Below are positions 17,710 through 25,464 of a DNA stretch of 43,279 nt, one piece after another; the stretch's first letter is position 1, and each line of letters opens with the position of its first letter. The notes under the pieces are model-generated. The model saw only the letters and a program-made list of their open reading frames with translations, had not been told where the DNA came from and made no database searches. Source of the stretch: an uncultured Alistipes sp. (lineage in GTDB: Bacteria > Bacteroidota > Bacteroidia > Bacteroidales > Rikenellaceae). The stretch is taken from NCBI GenBank assembly GCA_944321175.1, contig CALUKI010000006.1, positions 102,265-145,543 of the forward strand, given 5' to 3'. Position numbers and translations under genes: made by a program.

Positions 17710-19872
17710 ATGAGACTTCAATTGTATTGTTTGAACATATTTGCATTGGTTGCGACATCGCTTGGGGGCCATTGTGTCTCTGTTGAGGCCTGTAATCCGG
17801 CTCCTGCGGCGCCGCTGAAACTTGCGGCCGAGCAGTCGCCGATTATTCCTGCTCCGGCGGATCCGCAGCAGTGGCGGGAGTTTCGTGAAGCATTGGCCGT
17901 ATGGCGCGATGAAGTGCGACGGCAGATCGGTTATGATGCTTCGCTTTACGACCGGCCGGATTTCCAATGGGTATCTTCCGCCTTCAACTGTTGCTTCCTG
18001 ATGATGTACGATCAGGCCTTCTATGATCGGGAGCGGAACCGTTATACGGTCGAACGGATTCTCGCTGAGGGAACCGACCGTTTCGGCCGTTACGACATCG
18101 TCGTATTGTGGCATGCCTATCCGCGCATCGGGCTCGATGACCGCAATCAGTTTGATTTCTATCGTGACATGCCGGGAGGGTTGGAGGCCTTGCGGAAGGT
18201 AGCCGATACGTTCCATGCCCGCGGGGTGAAGGTCTATATCAATTACAACCCATGGGATACGGGAACACGCCGTGAAGGTATCTCAGATATCGATGCTTTA
18301 TGCGGAATCGTCGAAGCCATCGGTGCCGACGGTATTTTTCTCGATACGATGGAGCGAGGTTCGGAAGAGTTCCGCGCACGGCTCGATCGGGCGCGGCCGG
18401 GAGTAGTGCTTGAAAGCGAGTTGGCGCTGCCCGTCGGGGAGATTCATTCACATCACATGTCGTGGGCACAATGGTTCTACGATGCTCCTGTTCCCGGCGT
18501 TTTGCGCAACAAGTGGCTCGAACGCCGTCACATGCAGCACGGCATCAGCCGTTGGACGCGTGACCGCTCGAAAGAGCTGCAGACGGCATGGCTCAACGGA
18601 AGCGGTATCATGATTTGGGAGAATGTCTTCGGGCAATGGATGGGCTGGAGTCCTCGTGATTGCCATATTCTGAAAACAATGACCGGAATCCAACATCGGT
18701 TTGCTCCGCTTTTCGCTTCGGAAAATTGGATTCCGCTGGTTGACGGCGTAGTGATGCCGAATGTCTATGCGGGTCTGTGGTATGACGATACCTGCCGGTT
18801 GTGGACGTTGGCGAACCGTTCGTATGTACAGGTTGATGGCCCGATGTTGCAGGTCGAAGTCACGGCGGGCTGGCGTTATTTCGATCTGGTCGCCGGCTGC
18901 GAAGTGCATCCCGATGACCGGGGCATACTCGAAGGCCGGCTGATCCCGCGCGGGATCGGTTGTATCGCCGCATTCCGCGAGAATGCCGTACCGGACGATC
19001 TGGAGACTCTGCTTGCATCACAGGCGGCGATTTGCCGTCGGGCGACCTATGACACGTCAACTCCCCGACCGGAGACATCACTCCGGCCCGTTGCTCCGAC
19101 CCACCGTTATGATCGGGTTCCCGATGCGATGGTTGCGGTCGGGCCTTATGAAGGCGAGATGCCCGTTGTCTTCAACTGCCGCGAGATCGGATATTACCAA
19201 TCCCTCGAATACGATTATGTCAATATCGGGCCTCCGACCGCACATCAGCAGACAACATTCACGCGCAAGGTCGATGTGGAGCCGTTTGCAATCGATTTGA
19301 CCCCGGTGACGAATGCGCAATACAAGGCATTCCTCGATGCTACGGGATACAAGCCCCGTTGTGGGGTAAACTTTCTGAAACATTGGGAAAACGGTTCGAT
19401 TCCGTCGGGATTGGAGGACCATCCTGTCGTATATGTCGATCTTGACGATGCCAGAGCATATGCGGCGTGGGCGGGGAAACGCCTTCCCCGAGAAGAGGAG
19501 TGGCAGTTGGCGGCGGCAGGCCCCCGATGGTCGCGTTATCCTTGGGGCGACGAGATGGAACCTGGCCGTTGCAATGACCGAACCGACGGCCGGACGACGC
19601 CTGTCAAGGCTTATCCCGAAGGCCGTGCGGCCTGTGGAGCGTACGACATGTGTTCGAATACATGGGAACTGACTGAAAGCGAATACAATGACGGTAGAAA
19701 TCGGTTCTGCATCCTCAAAGGTGGCAGCTGCTACCGTGCGGAAGGTTCCGACTGGTATTTTGACGGTGGCGCTAAAACAACCGATTTCGCTGCAAAACAG
19801 CTGTTGCTCTATCCCGGAATCGACCGTTGTGCGACTGTCGGATTCCGCTGTGTCGTCGATTTGAAAAAATAA
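17710..19872 (+). CDS. Secreted fusion: TIM-barrel glycoside-hydrolase-like domain plus C-terminal FGE/SUMF1-like domain
   Basis: This is a 720-residue protein with a probable signal sequence (YCLNIFALVATSLGG). Residues ~65-440 look like a TIM-barrel glycosidase-like module. DIVVLWHAYPRIG, GVKVYINYNPWDTG and GADGIFLDTMERG (Asp212) precede VVLESELALP (Glu235 and Glu237) and a beta-rich end. Asp212 and the Glu pair are candidate catalytic residues; I do not recognise the GH family. Residues ~500-720 form a formylglycine-generating-enzyme-like domain (DLTPVTNAQYKAFLDATGY, RLPREEEWQLAA, YPWGDE, GAYDMCSNTWELTESEY, GFRCV). The usual catalytic Cys pair is not evident: only Cys674 in LKGGSCYR is near that place. 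The FGE fold may therefore serve binding rather than oxidation. Its place after susCD suggests action on the imported glycan. Confidence 0.82.
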   Translation: MRLQLYCLNIFALVATSLGGHCVSVEACNPAPAAPLKLAAEQSPIIPAPADPQQWREFREALAVWRDEVRRQIGYDASLYDRPDFQWVSSAFNCCFLMMYDQAFYDRERNRYTVERILAEGTDRFGRYDIVVLWHAYPRIGLDDRNQFDFYRDMPGGLEALRKVADTFHARGVKVYINYNPWDTGTRREGISDIDALCGIVEAIGADGIFLDTMERGSEEFRARLDRARPGVVLESELALPVGEIHSHHMSWAQWFYDAPVPGVLRNKWLERRHMQHGISRWTRDRSKELQTAWLNGSGIMIWENVFGQWMGWSPRDCHILKTMTGIQHRFAPLFASENWIPLVDGVVMPNVYAGLWYDDTCRLWTLANRSYVQVDGPMLQVEVTAGWRYFDLVAGCEVHPDDRGILEGRLIPRGIGCIAAFRENAVPDDLETLLASQAAICRRATYDTSTPRPETSLRPVAPTHRYDRVPDAMVAVGPYEGEMPVVFNCREIGYYQSLEYDYVNIGPPTAHQQTTFTRKVDVEPFAIDLTPVTNAQYKAFLDATGYKPRCGVNFLKHWENGSIPSGLEDHPVVYVDLDDARAYAAWAGKRLPREEEWQLAAAGPRWSRYPWGDEMEPGRCNDRTDGRTTPVKAYPEGRAACGAYDMCSNTWELTESEYNDGRNRFCILKGGSCYRAEGSDWYFDGGAKTTDFAAKQLLLYPGIDRCATVGFRCVVDLKK

Positions 19873-19883
19873 AATGTTGAATC

Positions 19884-20882
19884 ATGAATATGATAAACGG
19901 TTTTCTTCTGGTTTTGATTGCCGGCGTTTTCCAAGGCGCCTTCATCCTGCCGATGGGGTGGCAGAAGGGATGGCGTTGGGAAAATGGGTGGTTTGCCTTC
20001 TCGCTGTTGGGAATGTTGTTGTTGAACTGGCTGCTGGCCTTCTTGCTGATCCCCGGCGTAGAAGGTGTCTATGCCCACATCCCGTTCTCTGAACTCGCAA
20101 TTCTCGCTCTCTTCGGATTGTGCTGGGGGTGCGGTTCCGTATTGTTCGGGATTGGAATGGACCGGCTCGGCATGTCGCTGGGATATCCCGTCATCATGGG
20201 GTTGCTTGCACTGCTTGGTGCCGTCATCCCGCTCCTGATGACTGATCCTGCGGCTGTCTGGTCACCCAAAGGCGGGTTGCTTCTGCTCGGTTCGGTAATC
20301 GTCATTGTCGGGATCGTCGTATGCACCCGCGCTCACAAATTGAAAACGGGAGCTGACGGAGGCGCTCCGGCCCGCAGTGCAGGGGCTTTGCTGATAGCTG
20401 TAGCGGCCGGTGCGCTGTCGTGTTTCCCAAATATTGGTGCCTCGTTCGGCGTTTCGGTCACGGCGGCGGCACAGGCCGCCGGCGCTTCGGCACAGATGGC
20501 TGGAAATGCGGTTTGGGCACTGCTCTTCTCCTTCGGGTTGATTCCCAATGTAGCCTATACGCTTTATCTGCTGATCCGTAATCGTTCATTTGTCTGTTTC
20601 GCTGACCGGCCCCTGCCCAATCTGGCCGCAGGGGCCGTCATGTCGCTGTTGTGGATCGGCAGTTTCTATCTTTATGGCGCGGGAGCGTCGAAAATGGGCG
20701 GTTGGGGATTGATCGTCGGATGGCCGCTCTTCATTTCGCTCTCGATCGTTGTCGGGAATCTCTTGGGACTGCTGCGCGGCGAATGGGACGGCGCCCCGTC
20801 AATTGCCCGTCGTCGGCTTTTCGCCGGCATGTCGCTTATTATCGCCGCAATGGTTGTGATAGGACTCTGTAATCTGTTTTGA
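19884..20882 (+). CDS. RhaT-like sugar:proton symporter (drug/metabolite transporter superfamily)
   Basis: This 332-residue inner-membrane protein with about ten hydrophobic segments resembles the L-rhamnose:H+ symporter RhaT (344 residues in E. coli). Features are GVFQGAFILPMGWQKGWRWENGW near the N-terminus, FGLCWGCGSVLFGIGMDRLGMSLGYPVIMG in the middle and GWGLIVGWPLFISLSIVVGN near the end. No rhamnose isomerase, rhamnulokinase or rhamnulose aldolase lies nearby, so the substrate is probably another sugar released by the locus, perhaps the one phosphorylated by the PfkB kinase two genes on. It starts 11 nt after the fusion gene and ends 3 nt before the UroD-family gene, so translation is probably coupled. 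Confidence 0.85.
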   Translation: MNMINGFLLVLIAGVFQGAFILPMGWQKGWRWENGWFAFSLLGMLLLNWLLAFLLIPGVEGVYAHIPFSELAILALFGLCWGCGSVLFGIGMDRLGMSLGYPVIMGLLALLGAVIPLLMTDPAAVWSPKGGLLLLGSVIVIVGIVVCTRAHKLKTGADGGAPARSAGALLIAVAAGALSCFPNIGASFGVSVTAAAQAAGASAQMAGNAVWALLFSFGLIPNVAYTLYLLIRNRSFVCFADRPLPNLAAGAVMSLLWIGSFYLYGAGASKMGGWGLIVGWPLFISLSIVVGNLLGLLRGEWDGAPSIARRRLFAGMSLIIAAMVVIGLCNLF

Positions 20883-20885
20883 GCT

Positions 20886-21917
20886 ATGACGCGAAGAGCC
20901 TTTATCCGTGCTTTGATTGCCGGAGAAGATGTGCCCCGCTGCGGGTTCTGGATCGGAAATCCGATGCCTGAAACGATCGCGGCTTACGAACGCGAATCGG
21001 GATTGCAGGGGCTTGAAGCCATCGAGCGTTCGTTGGGAGATGACATACGGTGGATTACGCCCCATTACGACCCGATGACCTACCGCCATCCCCGAGGCGT
21101 GAAGATGCGTCCTTGGAAGGATGCCAATCCGCATGGACTGGCAGGCGGGCCCTTGTCAGCAGCGACGACGATTGCCGAGCTGGATCGTTTCGAATGGCCC
21201 GATGTGAGGTATCTCGATTTCTCGACGACGATCGAACGGTTGCGTCAAACCGGCGATTATTATCGGTTGAGCGGGTTTTGGTCGCCGTTCTTCCACGACC
21301 TGACCTATCTGTTGGGAACAGAGGATCTGTTGATAAAAATGTACACGGATCCCGATGTGATCCATGAGATTCTGAACCGCTTGTGCGGGTTCTATTATGA
21401 AGCCAACGAGTTGTTTTACCGTGAAGCGGGAGATCTCATTGACGGGATGTTCTTCGGAAATGACTTCGGTGCGCAGACGGATCTGCTCATTACCCCCGAT
21501 CAGTTCGAAACGTTCTTCCTCCCTTGGATCGAACGTTTTTCGCGTCAGGCCCATAAGCGTGGCTATCAGTCTGTTTTACATTGCTGCGGGTCGATTTACC
21601 GCATTATCGACCGGCTTGTTGAGGCTGGTGTCGATTGCATCCATCCGATTCAGGCCAAGGCACATAATATGGATGCCGAATATTTGGCAACTCATTTCAA
21701 GGGACGGCTGGCATTCATGGGCGGTATCGATACGCAGGAGATGCTGCCCGAAGGATCGCCTGAAGAGGTGGCGGCCGAAGTACGGCGTGTGGCCGATCTG
21801 TTGGGCCCGCGTATCATCCTCGGTCCGAGTCATGAGGTTTTGATGCCCAATGTCCCTTATGCCAATGTAAAGGCGATGTCAGAGGCGGTGTTCGCATGGA
21901 AAAACAAAAACGTGTAA
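20886..21917 (+). CDS. Uroporphyrinogen-decarboxylase-family protein, probable methyltransferase relative, inside the sugar operon
   Basis: This 343-residue UroD-superfamily (TIM-barrel) protein belongs to the branch that includes corrinoid-dependent methyltransferases rather than haem enzymes. The zinc-site segment reads VLHCCGS (His232, Cys233, Cys234), followed by AFMGGIDTQEMLPEGSPEEV. At the place where MtaA/MtbA-type enzymes have a third Cys ligand, it has GPSHEVL (Ser315, His316), so the site is altered or uses His. It is tightly embedded between the permease (3 nt) and sugar kinase (3 nt) genes, and a second UroD protein with an intact site is encoded in the convergent operon. A role in methyl transfer from a sugar-linked substrate is inferred; its actual reaction is unknown. 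It is not a haem-biosynthetic HemE. Confidence 0.85.
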   Translation: MTRRAFIRALIAGEDVPRCGFWIGNPMPETIAAYERESGLQGLEAIERSLGDDIRWITPHYDPMTYRHPRGVKMRPWKDANPHGLAGGPLSAATTIAELDRFEWPDVRYLDFSTTIERLRQTGDYYRLSGFWSPFFHDLTYLLGTEDLLIKMYTDPDVIHEILNRLCGFYYEANELFYREAGDLIDGMFFGNDFGAQTDLLITPDQFETFFLPWIERFSRQAHKRGYQSVLHCCGSIYRIIDRLVEAGVDCIHPIQAKAHNMDAEYLATHFKGRLAFMGGIDTQEMLPEGSPEEVAAEVRRVADLLGPRIILGPSHEVLMPNVPYANVKAMSEAVFAWKNKNV

Positions 21918-21920
21918 ATT

Positions 21921-22853
21921 ATGGAATCATCCGGGAAAATCGTTGTTGTAGGCAGCTATATCGTGGCATTGGTCATGGAGACGGAGCGTTTGCCGCAGGC
22001 CGGTGAAACGCTGGTGGGAAGGGGATATCACTCCGCATACGGCGGTAAGGGCTCGAATCAGGCCGTGCAGGCCACACGATTGGGCGGCCGTGTGGAGCTT
22101 CTGACGCGCATCGGAAAAGATGCGGCCGGTGAAGAGTTCCTCCGGTTGTGCCGCAGAGAGGGAATTTCCGACCGTTATGTCGGATGCGATCCGGAGGCCC
22201 CGACGGCTACGGGGTTCATCATATGCTCCGCTGCGGCACAAAATATCATTACGATCGATATTGGAGCATTGGCCCGAATTTCGAAAAAACATGTCAATCG
22301 CGCGCTCGAATCGGTCGCAGCGGGCGATGTTGTCTTGTTGCAATTCGAAATACCGGTCGAAATGGCTCTCTATGCCGCAGAGGTGGCGCACCGTAAGAAA
22401 GCCGTTGTCGTCTTGAATCCTGCTCCGGCGCATGACCTGAGTGTCGTCGATCTCTCGATGGTGGATTATTTGACTCCCAATGAGACCGAAGCGCGGGTTT
22501 GTCTGGGGCTGCCGCCATCCGATCCCGAATCGGAAGAACGTCTCGCCGGTCGGTTGTTGGAAAAAGGGTGCCGCAATGTTCTTGTTACCCTCGGTGAGCG
22601 GGGCGCTTTGTTGTGCAATCGGGACGGATGTCATCTTTACAAACCCGTCCGGCTCGAAAAAGCAGTTGATTCGACCGGTGCGGGCGATGCGTTCAATGGT
22701 GCACTTGCCGTTGCCTTGAGCGAAAAGAGACCGGTGGATGAGGCAGTACGCTTCGCCAATGCGGTGGCGGCATTTGCCTGTACGGGAGCCGATACGATTC
22801 CTTCGTACGGAACACGTTCCCAAATCGAAGCTTTCCTGCATCACAGCCGTTGA
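21921..22853 (+). CDS. PfkB-family (ribokinase-like) sugar kinase with altered sugar-binding residues
   Basis: This 310-residue cytoplasmic kinase closely resembles RbsK in overall layout. It has SAYGGKGSNQAVQATRLGG (about 38-56), LNPAPAHDL, TPNETEARV and the phosphate-loop/base segment DSTGAGDAFNGAL with catalytic Asp256. In E. coli ribokinase the N-terminal GSINAD supplies Asn14 and Asp16 to bind ribose. Here the same place reads GSYIVAL, with Ile14 and Ala16. The substrate is therefore probably not plain ribose and may be a less polar or modified sugar. It sits between the UroD-family gene and the AraC gene with 2-3 nt gaps. Kinase activity is likely; the substrate is open. Confidence 0.88.
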   Translation: MESSGKIVVVGSYIVALVMETERLPQAGETLVGRGYHSAYGGKGSNQAVQATRLGGRVELLTRIGKDAAGEEFLRLCRREGISDRYVGCDPEAPTATGFIICSAAAQNIITIDIGALARISKKHVNRALESVAAGDVVLLQFEIPVEMALYAAEVAHRKKAVVVLNPAPAHDLSVVDLSMVDYLTPNETEARVCLGLPPSDPESEERLAGRLLEKGCRNVLVTLGERGALLCNRDGCHLYKPVRLEKAVDSTGAGDAFNGALAVALSEKRPVDEAVRFANAVAAFACTGADTIPSYGTRSQIEAFLHHSR

Positions 22854-22855
22854 CG

Positions 22856-23749
22856 ATGAGCCTTTTCGAACGCAGCATTCCCGGCGAGCGGTTCATGGTC
22901 GTTCCGCAACCGTTCCTCGATCTGACGGGCGATGATCCGCTCGCCGGAGATCTTTTTGTGCATTCGATGGGACACGTCGCGCATGCACGAGGGCTCAAAG
23001 TCCATCGGTCGAGCGAATTCAGGTGGTATGTATTCCTCTATTGCACGGATGGATGCGGGCGTGTTCGGTCGGGAGACGTCTCTTATACGTTGACGGCCGA
23101 TCAATACATGATGCTTCCGCCCGGTATGTCGCATGGCTATCGTGCCGAGAACGATGATCCCTGTACGCTCTATTGGGTTGTTTTCGGAGGCCGAAAAGCA
23201 CGGTTGTATGCTTCGGCAATGGGCCATGTCCCCGCAACGGCACCGCTTTCCGACTCTTCGAATCCCGGATTGCGGATTGCCCTTTTCGAATCGATCTATG
23301 CGGTTCTGTGCGGTGGATGTTCGCTCGAAAAATTGCAGTATGCCGCTATCGAACTGGCTCATTTTTTTGCAACGTTCATCTATGCCGACCTGCTGCGCGT
23401 GCCCGTGCCGCAGAGCGGGTATGTGGAAAATATTGTCAACCGCATGACCCATTTCATGCACGCAAACGTCGAACGGAACTTTACGCTGCATGAACTGGCT
23501 TCCGAAGCGGGATATTCCGAATCCTATTTCTGCCGGCAGTTTGTTCGGCAGACCGGTTATTCTCCGATCGACTATTTTATCCGGGTGAAGATCAATAAGG
23601 CGGCCGTTTATCTGTTGAAAACATCACTGACCGTATCGCAGATCGCCTCGAAGCTCGGATTCCGTAGCCCGGATTATTTTTCACGGACATTCCGTCGTGT
23701 TGTCGGGATCTCGGCAACGGAGTTCCGAAAGCAGGATTTCAGGCTGTAA
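22856..23749 (+). CDS. AraC-family transcriptional regulator at the end of the sugar locus
   Basis: This 297-residue regulator has an N-terminal cupin-type sensing domain (about residues 30-150, with LTADQYMMLPPGMSHGYRAE) and a C-terminal double HTH (about 195-295). The HTH region reads FTLHELASEAGYSESYFCRQF, then TVSQIASKLGFRSPDYFSRTF. ATG 22856 is used, 2 nt after the kinase stop; the frame extends three codons further to a TTG that overlaps the kinase. It is the last gene of the cluster and probably a ligand-responsive activator of it, complementing the LacI regulator at the front. Its stop codon is only 3 nt from the stop of the convergent corrinoid operon, with no terminator visible between them. 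Confidence 0.93.
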   Translation: MSLFERSIPGERFMVVPQPFLDLTGDDPLAGDLFVHSMGHVAHARGLKVHRSSEFRWYVFLYCTDGCGRVRSGDVSYTLTADQYMMLPPGMSHGYRAENDDPCTLYWVVFGGRKARLYASAMGHVPATAPLSDSSNPGLRIALFESIYAVLCGGCSLEKLQYAAIELAHFFATFIYADLLRVPVPQSGYVENIVNRMTHFMHANVERNFTLHELASEAGYSESYFCRQFVRQTGYSPIDYFIRVKINKAAVYLLKTSLTVSQIASKLGFRSPDYFSRTFRRVVGISATEFRKQDFRL

Positions 23750-23752
23750 GGG

Positions 23753-24766
23753 TCATTCCGGCCGTCGGCCTGCGTTGTAGGCGGCGACGGCATCGTAGAA
23801 GGCCCGGATGTTTTCAAACGGAACGTGCGGAGGGGTATCGCAGCCCGTCGAAATGATGAAATTGGGATAAGCGTCCATCGAATCCAACAGCCGGAGTGCT
23901 GCATCGGCAACAGTTGAGGGCGTGCCGTCTCGAAAGACGCATACGGGATCCAGATTCCCCATGATCAATCGATCGGCAGGGATCTCGGCCGCTGCAACCG
24001 ACAGGTTGATACGGTTGCCGAAATGGTAGGCACGGGCGTTGGCGGCGATCATCGCTTGGGTGCAATTCCCCATATTCCCGCAATTGTGCAGTACGACCAT
24101 GAAATCTTCGTCCTGTACCGCTTCGACGATCCTGTGGACATAGCGGGTCGAATAGGTGTTGCAGTCCTCATTGGAGAGCAATCCTGCTGCGGGTTCGGCA
24201 ATGACGATGCCGGCAATCCCCGTATGCTTTAACGCATGGCAGTATGCAAGCAGAAATTCGGCGCATTTTTCCAGCAGCCGTTCTGCCGTTGCCGGTTCGG
24301 TGTAGATGGCCATCATGATCTCGGTCATGCCGAACAGTCTCCCGGCCAGCGAATAGGGGCCGATGCAGCCGCCGAGAACAGGTTTCCCCAACCCCTCGGC
24401 AGCCATGCGGCAAGCGGTGAGAAACTGGGGAATGCGCGCTGTGTCGAGTGAAGGAATGGACAGGGATTCAACCTCTTTTCCATTCGAGACAAGTTGTCCG
24501 ACGACTGTCGGGACATCGTCTTCAGTAAAGCGTAATGGGGCTCCGAAGGCTTCGGCTTCGACCGAAAGATCCATGATAACCGTTGCGGCTGCAGCATCAG
24601 GGAACTGGATGCTGAGCGCTTTTATGGCCTCAAAATGAATGGCGCCGTCGGTTACGGCTTCCCGAACCGTGTGCCCCGAAAGTTCGATTCCCGGATGTGT
24701 CATGATCGGAAGAGCCAGACGTTTTCCGGTATGGAAAAGCGATTTTATCCAGTTGCTTGTCTGCAT
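23753..24766 (-). CDS. MtaA/CmuA-like UroD-family cobamide methyltransferase
   Basis: This 337-residue UroD-superfamily methyltransferase has the full zinc motif of methylcobamide:thiol methyltransferases. His227 and Cys229 lie in VVLHNCGN and Cys309 in ISTGCDTPP. IMTHPGIELSG near the N-terminus and LGGCIGPYSLAGRL also fit the MtaA/MtbA group. ATG 24766 is preferred because it lies 13 nt after the upstream stop; the frame extends to 24835 but would overlap that gene. Third gene of a corrinoid operon, it would pass the methyl group between the corrinoid protein and an acceptor, or take it from a donor. Bacteroidales do not make coenzyme M, so the acceptor is unknown; homocysteine, another thiol or tetrahydrofolate are options. 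Confidence 0.87.
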   Translation of the reverse strand: MQTSNWIKSLFHTGKRLALPIMTHPGIELSGHTVREAVTDGAIHFEAIKALSIQFPDAAAATVIMDLSVEAEAFGAPLRFTEDDVPTVVGQLVSNGKEVESLSIPSLDTARIPQFLTACRMAAEGLGKPVLGGCIGPYSLAGRLFGMTEIMMAIYTEPATAERLLEKCAEFLLAYCHALKHTGIAGIVIAEPAAGLLSNEDCNTYSTRYVHRIVEAVQDEDFMVVLHNCGNMGNCTQAMIAANARAYHFGNRINLSVAAAEIPADRLIMGNLDPVCVFRDGTPSTVADAALRLLDSMDAYPNFIISTGCDTPPHVPFENIRAFYDAVAAYNAGRRPE

Positions 24767-24779
24767 GATGGTGCGTATT

Positions 24780-25460
24780 TTAGTCTTTGATTCGATTCTT
24801 ATAGCAGTCTTTTTTGTTGCAAATGGCACATCCATAGGCCATTTTGACGACGTCGTGTCCTAAAGGGACGATTCCGCTGACGGATTTTATCGGCGTCATA
24901 AGCCCGGATGCGTTCAGCCGGATTCCGCATGGATTCGACGGCAGCAGCCTGAATAGCCGATGTTGTTCGGCGATGTTCCATCCGCAGTATCCCGGACTGT
25001 ATGGATTCCCGCAATTCATTTGTCGTTGGCCGGCCTGTGCAGCGACATCCTTGACGGTCAGCCGAACCGTTGCCTCGGCGATCTCCGATCCGATGGCATC
25101 GACGATGAATTGCAGAAGAATGTCGCCGGCAACCTCTTCTCCGTGCATCCAGCAGTCGAATTCCATGCCTGCCGTTGCCGCGAATGCGGCACAATGGGTT
25201 GCAGCGGCAAAACTCTTTGCGAGAATTGTCCCGATGCGGAACCGTTCTTCGCCTACGACAAGTTCTGTTGTCCCTGCTTTTGTGCAGGGGTATATGGTGT
25301 ATATATAGTGCGGTTGGCAATGTCGGGCTGCTTCGGCAATCAGTCGCTTCGTTTCGCTTCGCATTGCCGGATCGGGAGCATAACGGCTCGACCCCATCGT
25401 TCGGAAAATTTCGGCGAGATCGAGTTGCAGCTCTTCGAAGTGAGGGTGTTTCGTTCTCAT
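24780..25460 (-). CDS. MetH activation-domain-like protein, probable corrinoid-protein reactivase or partner
   Basis: This 226-residue stand-alone protein resembles the B12-dependent methionine synthase activation domain, which binds S-adenosylmethionine during reductive methylation of cobalamin. The key segment is NPYSPGYCGWNIAEQHRLF (compare RPAPGYPA in MetH), followed by GIRLNASGLMTPIKSVSG. The C-terminus carries a Cys cluster C-x2-C-x4-C (CAICNKKDC) typical of these short proteins and possibly metal-binding. ATG 25460 is chosen because it lies 4 nt after the corrinoid-protein stop; the frame is open to 25589 but that would overlap. Such proteins commonly accompany corrinoid methyltransferase operons, where they are thought to keep Co(I) available. 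Confidence 0.85.
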   Translation of the reverse strand: MRTKHPHFEELQLDLAEIFRTMGSSRYAPDPAMRSETKRLIAEAARHCQPHYIYTIYPCTKAGTTELVVGEERFRIGTILAKSFAAATHCAAFAATAGMEFDCWMHGEEVAGDILLQFIVDAIGSEIAEATVRLTVKDVAAQAGQRQMNCGNPYSPGYCGWNIAEQHRLFRLLPSNPCGIRLNASGLMTPIKSVSGIVPLGHDVVKMAYGCAICNKKDCYKNRIKD

Positions 25461-25464
25461 CGGA

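Noticed and set aside
20886..21917. HemE, the haem-pathway uroporphyrinogen decarboxylase
   Set aside because: It lacks the N-terminal Arg-rich substrate motif of HemE and has the HxC-type metal segment of the methyltransferase branch.
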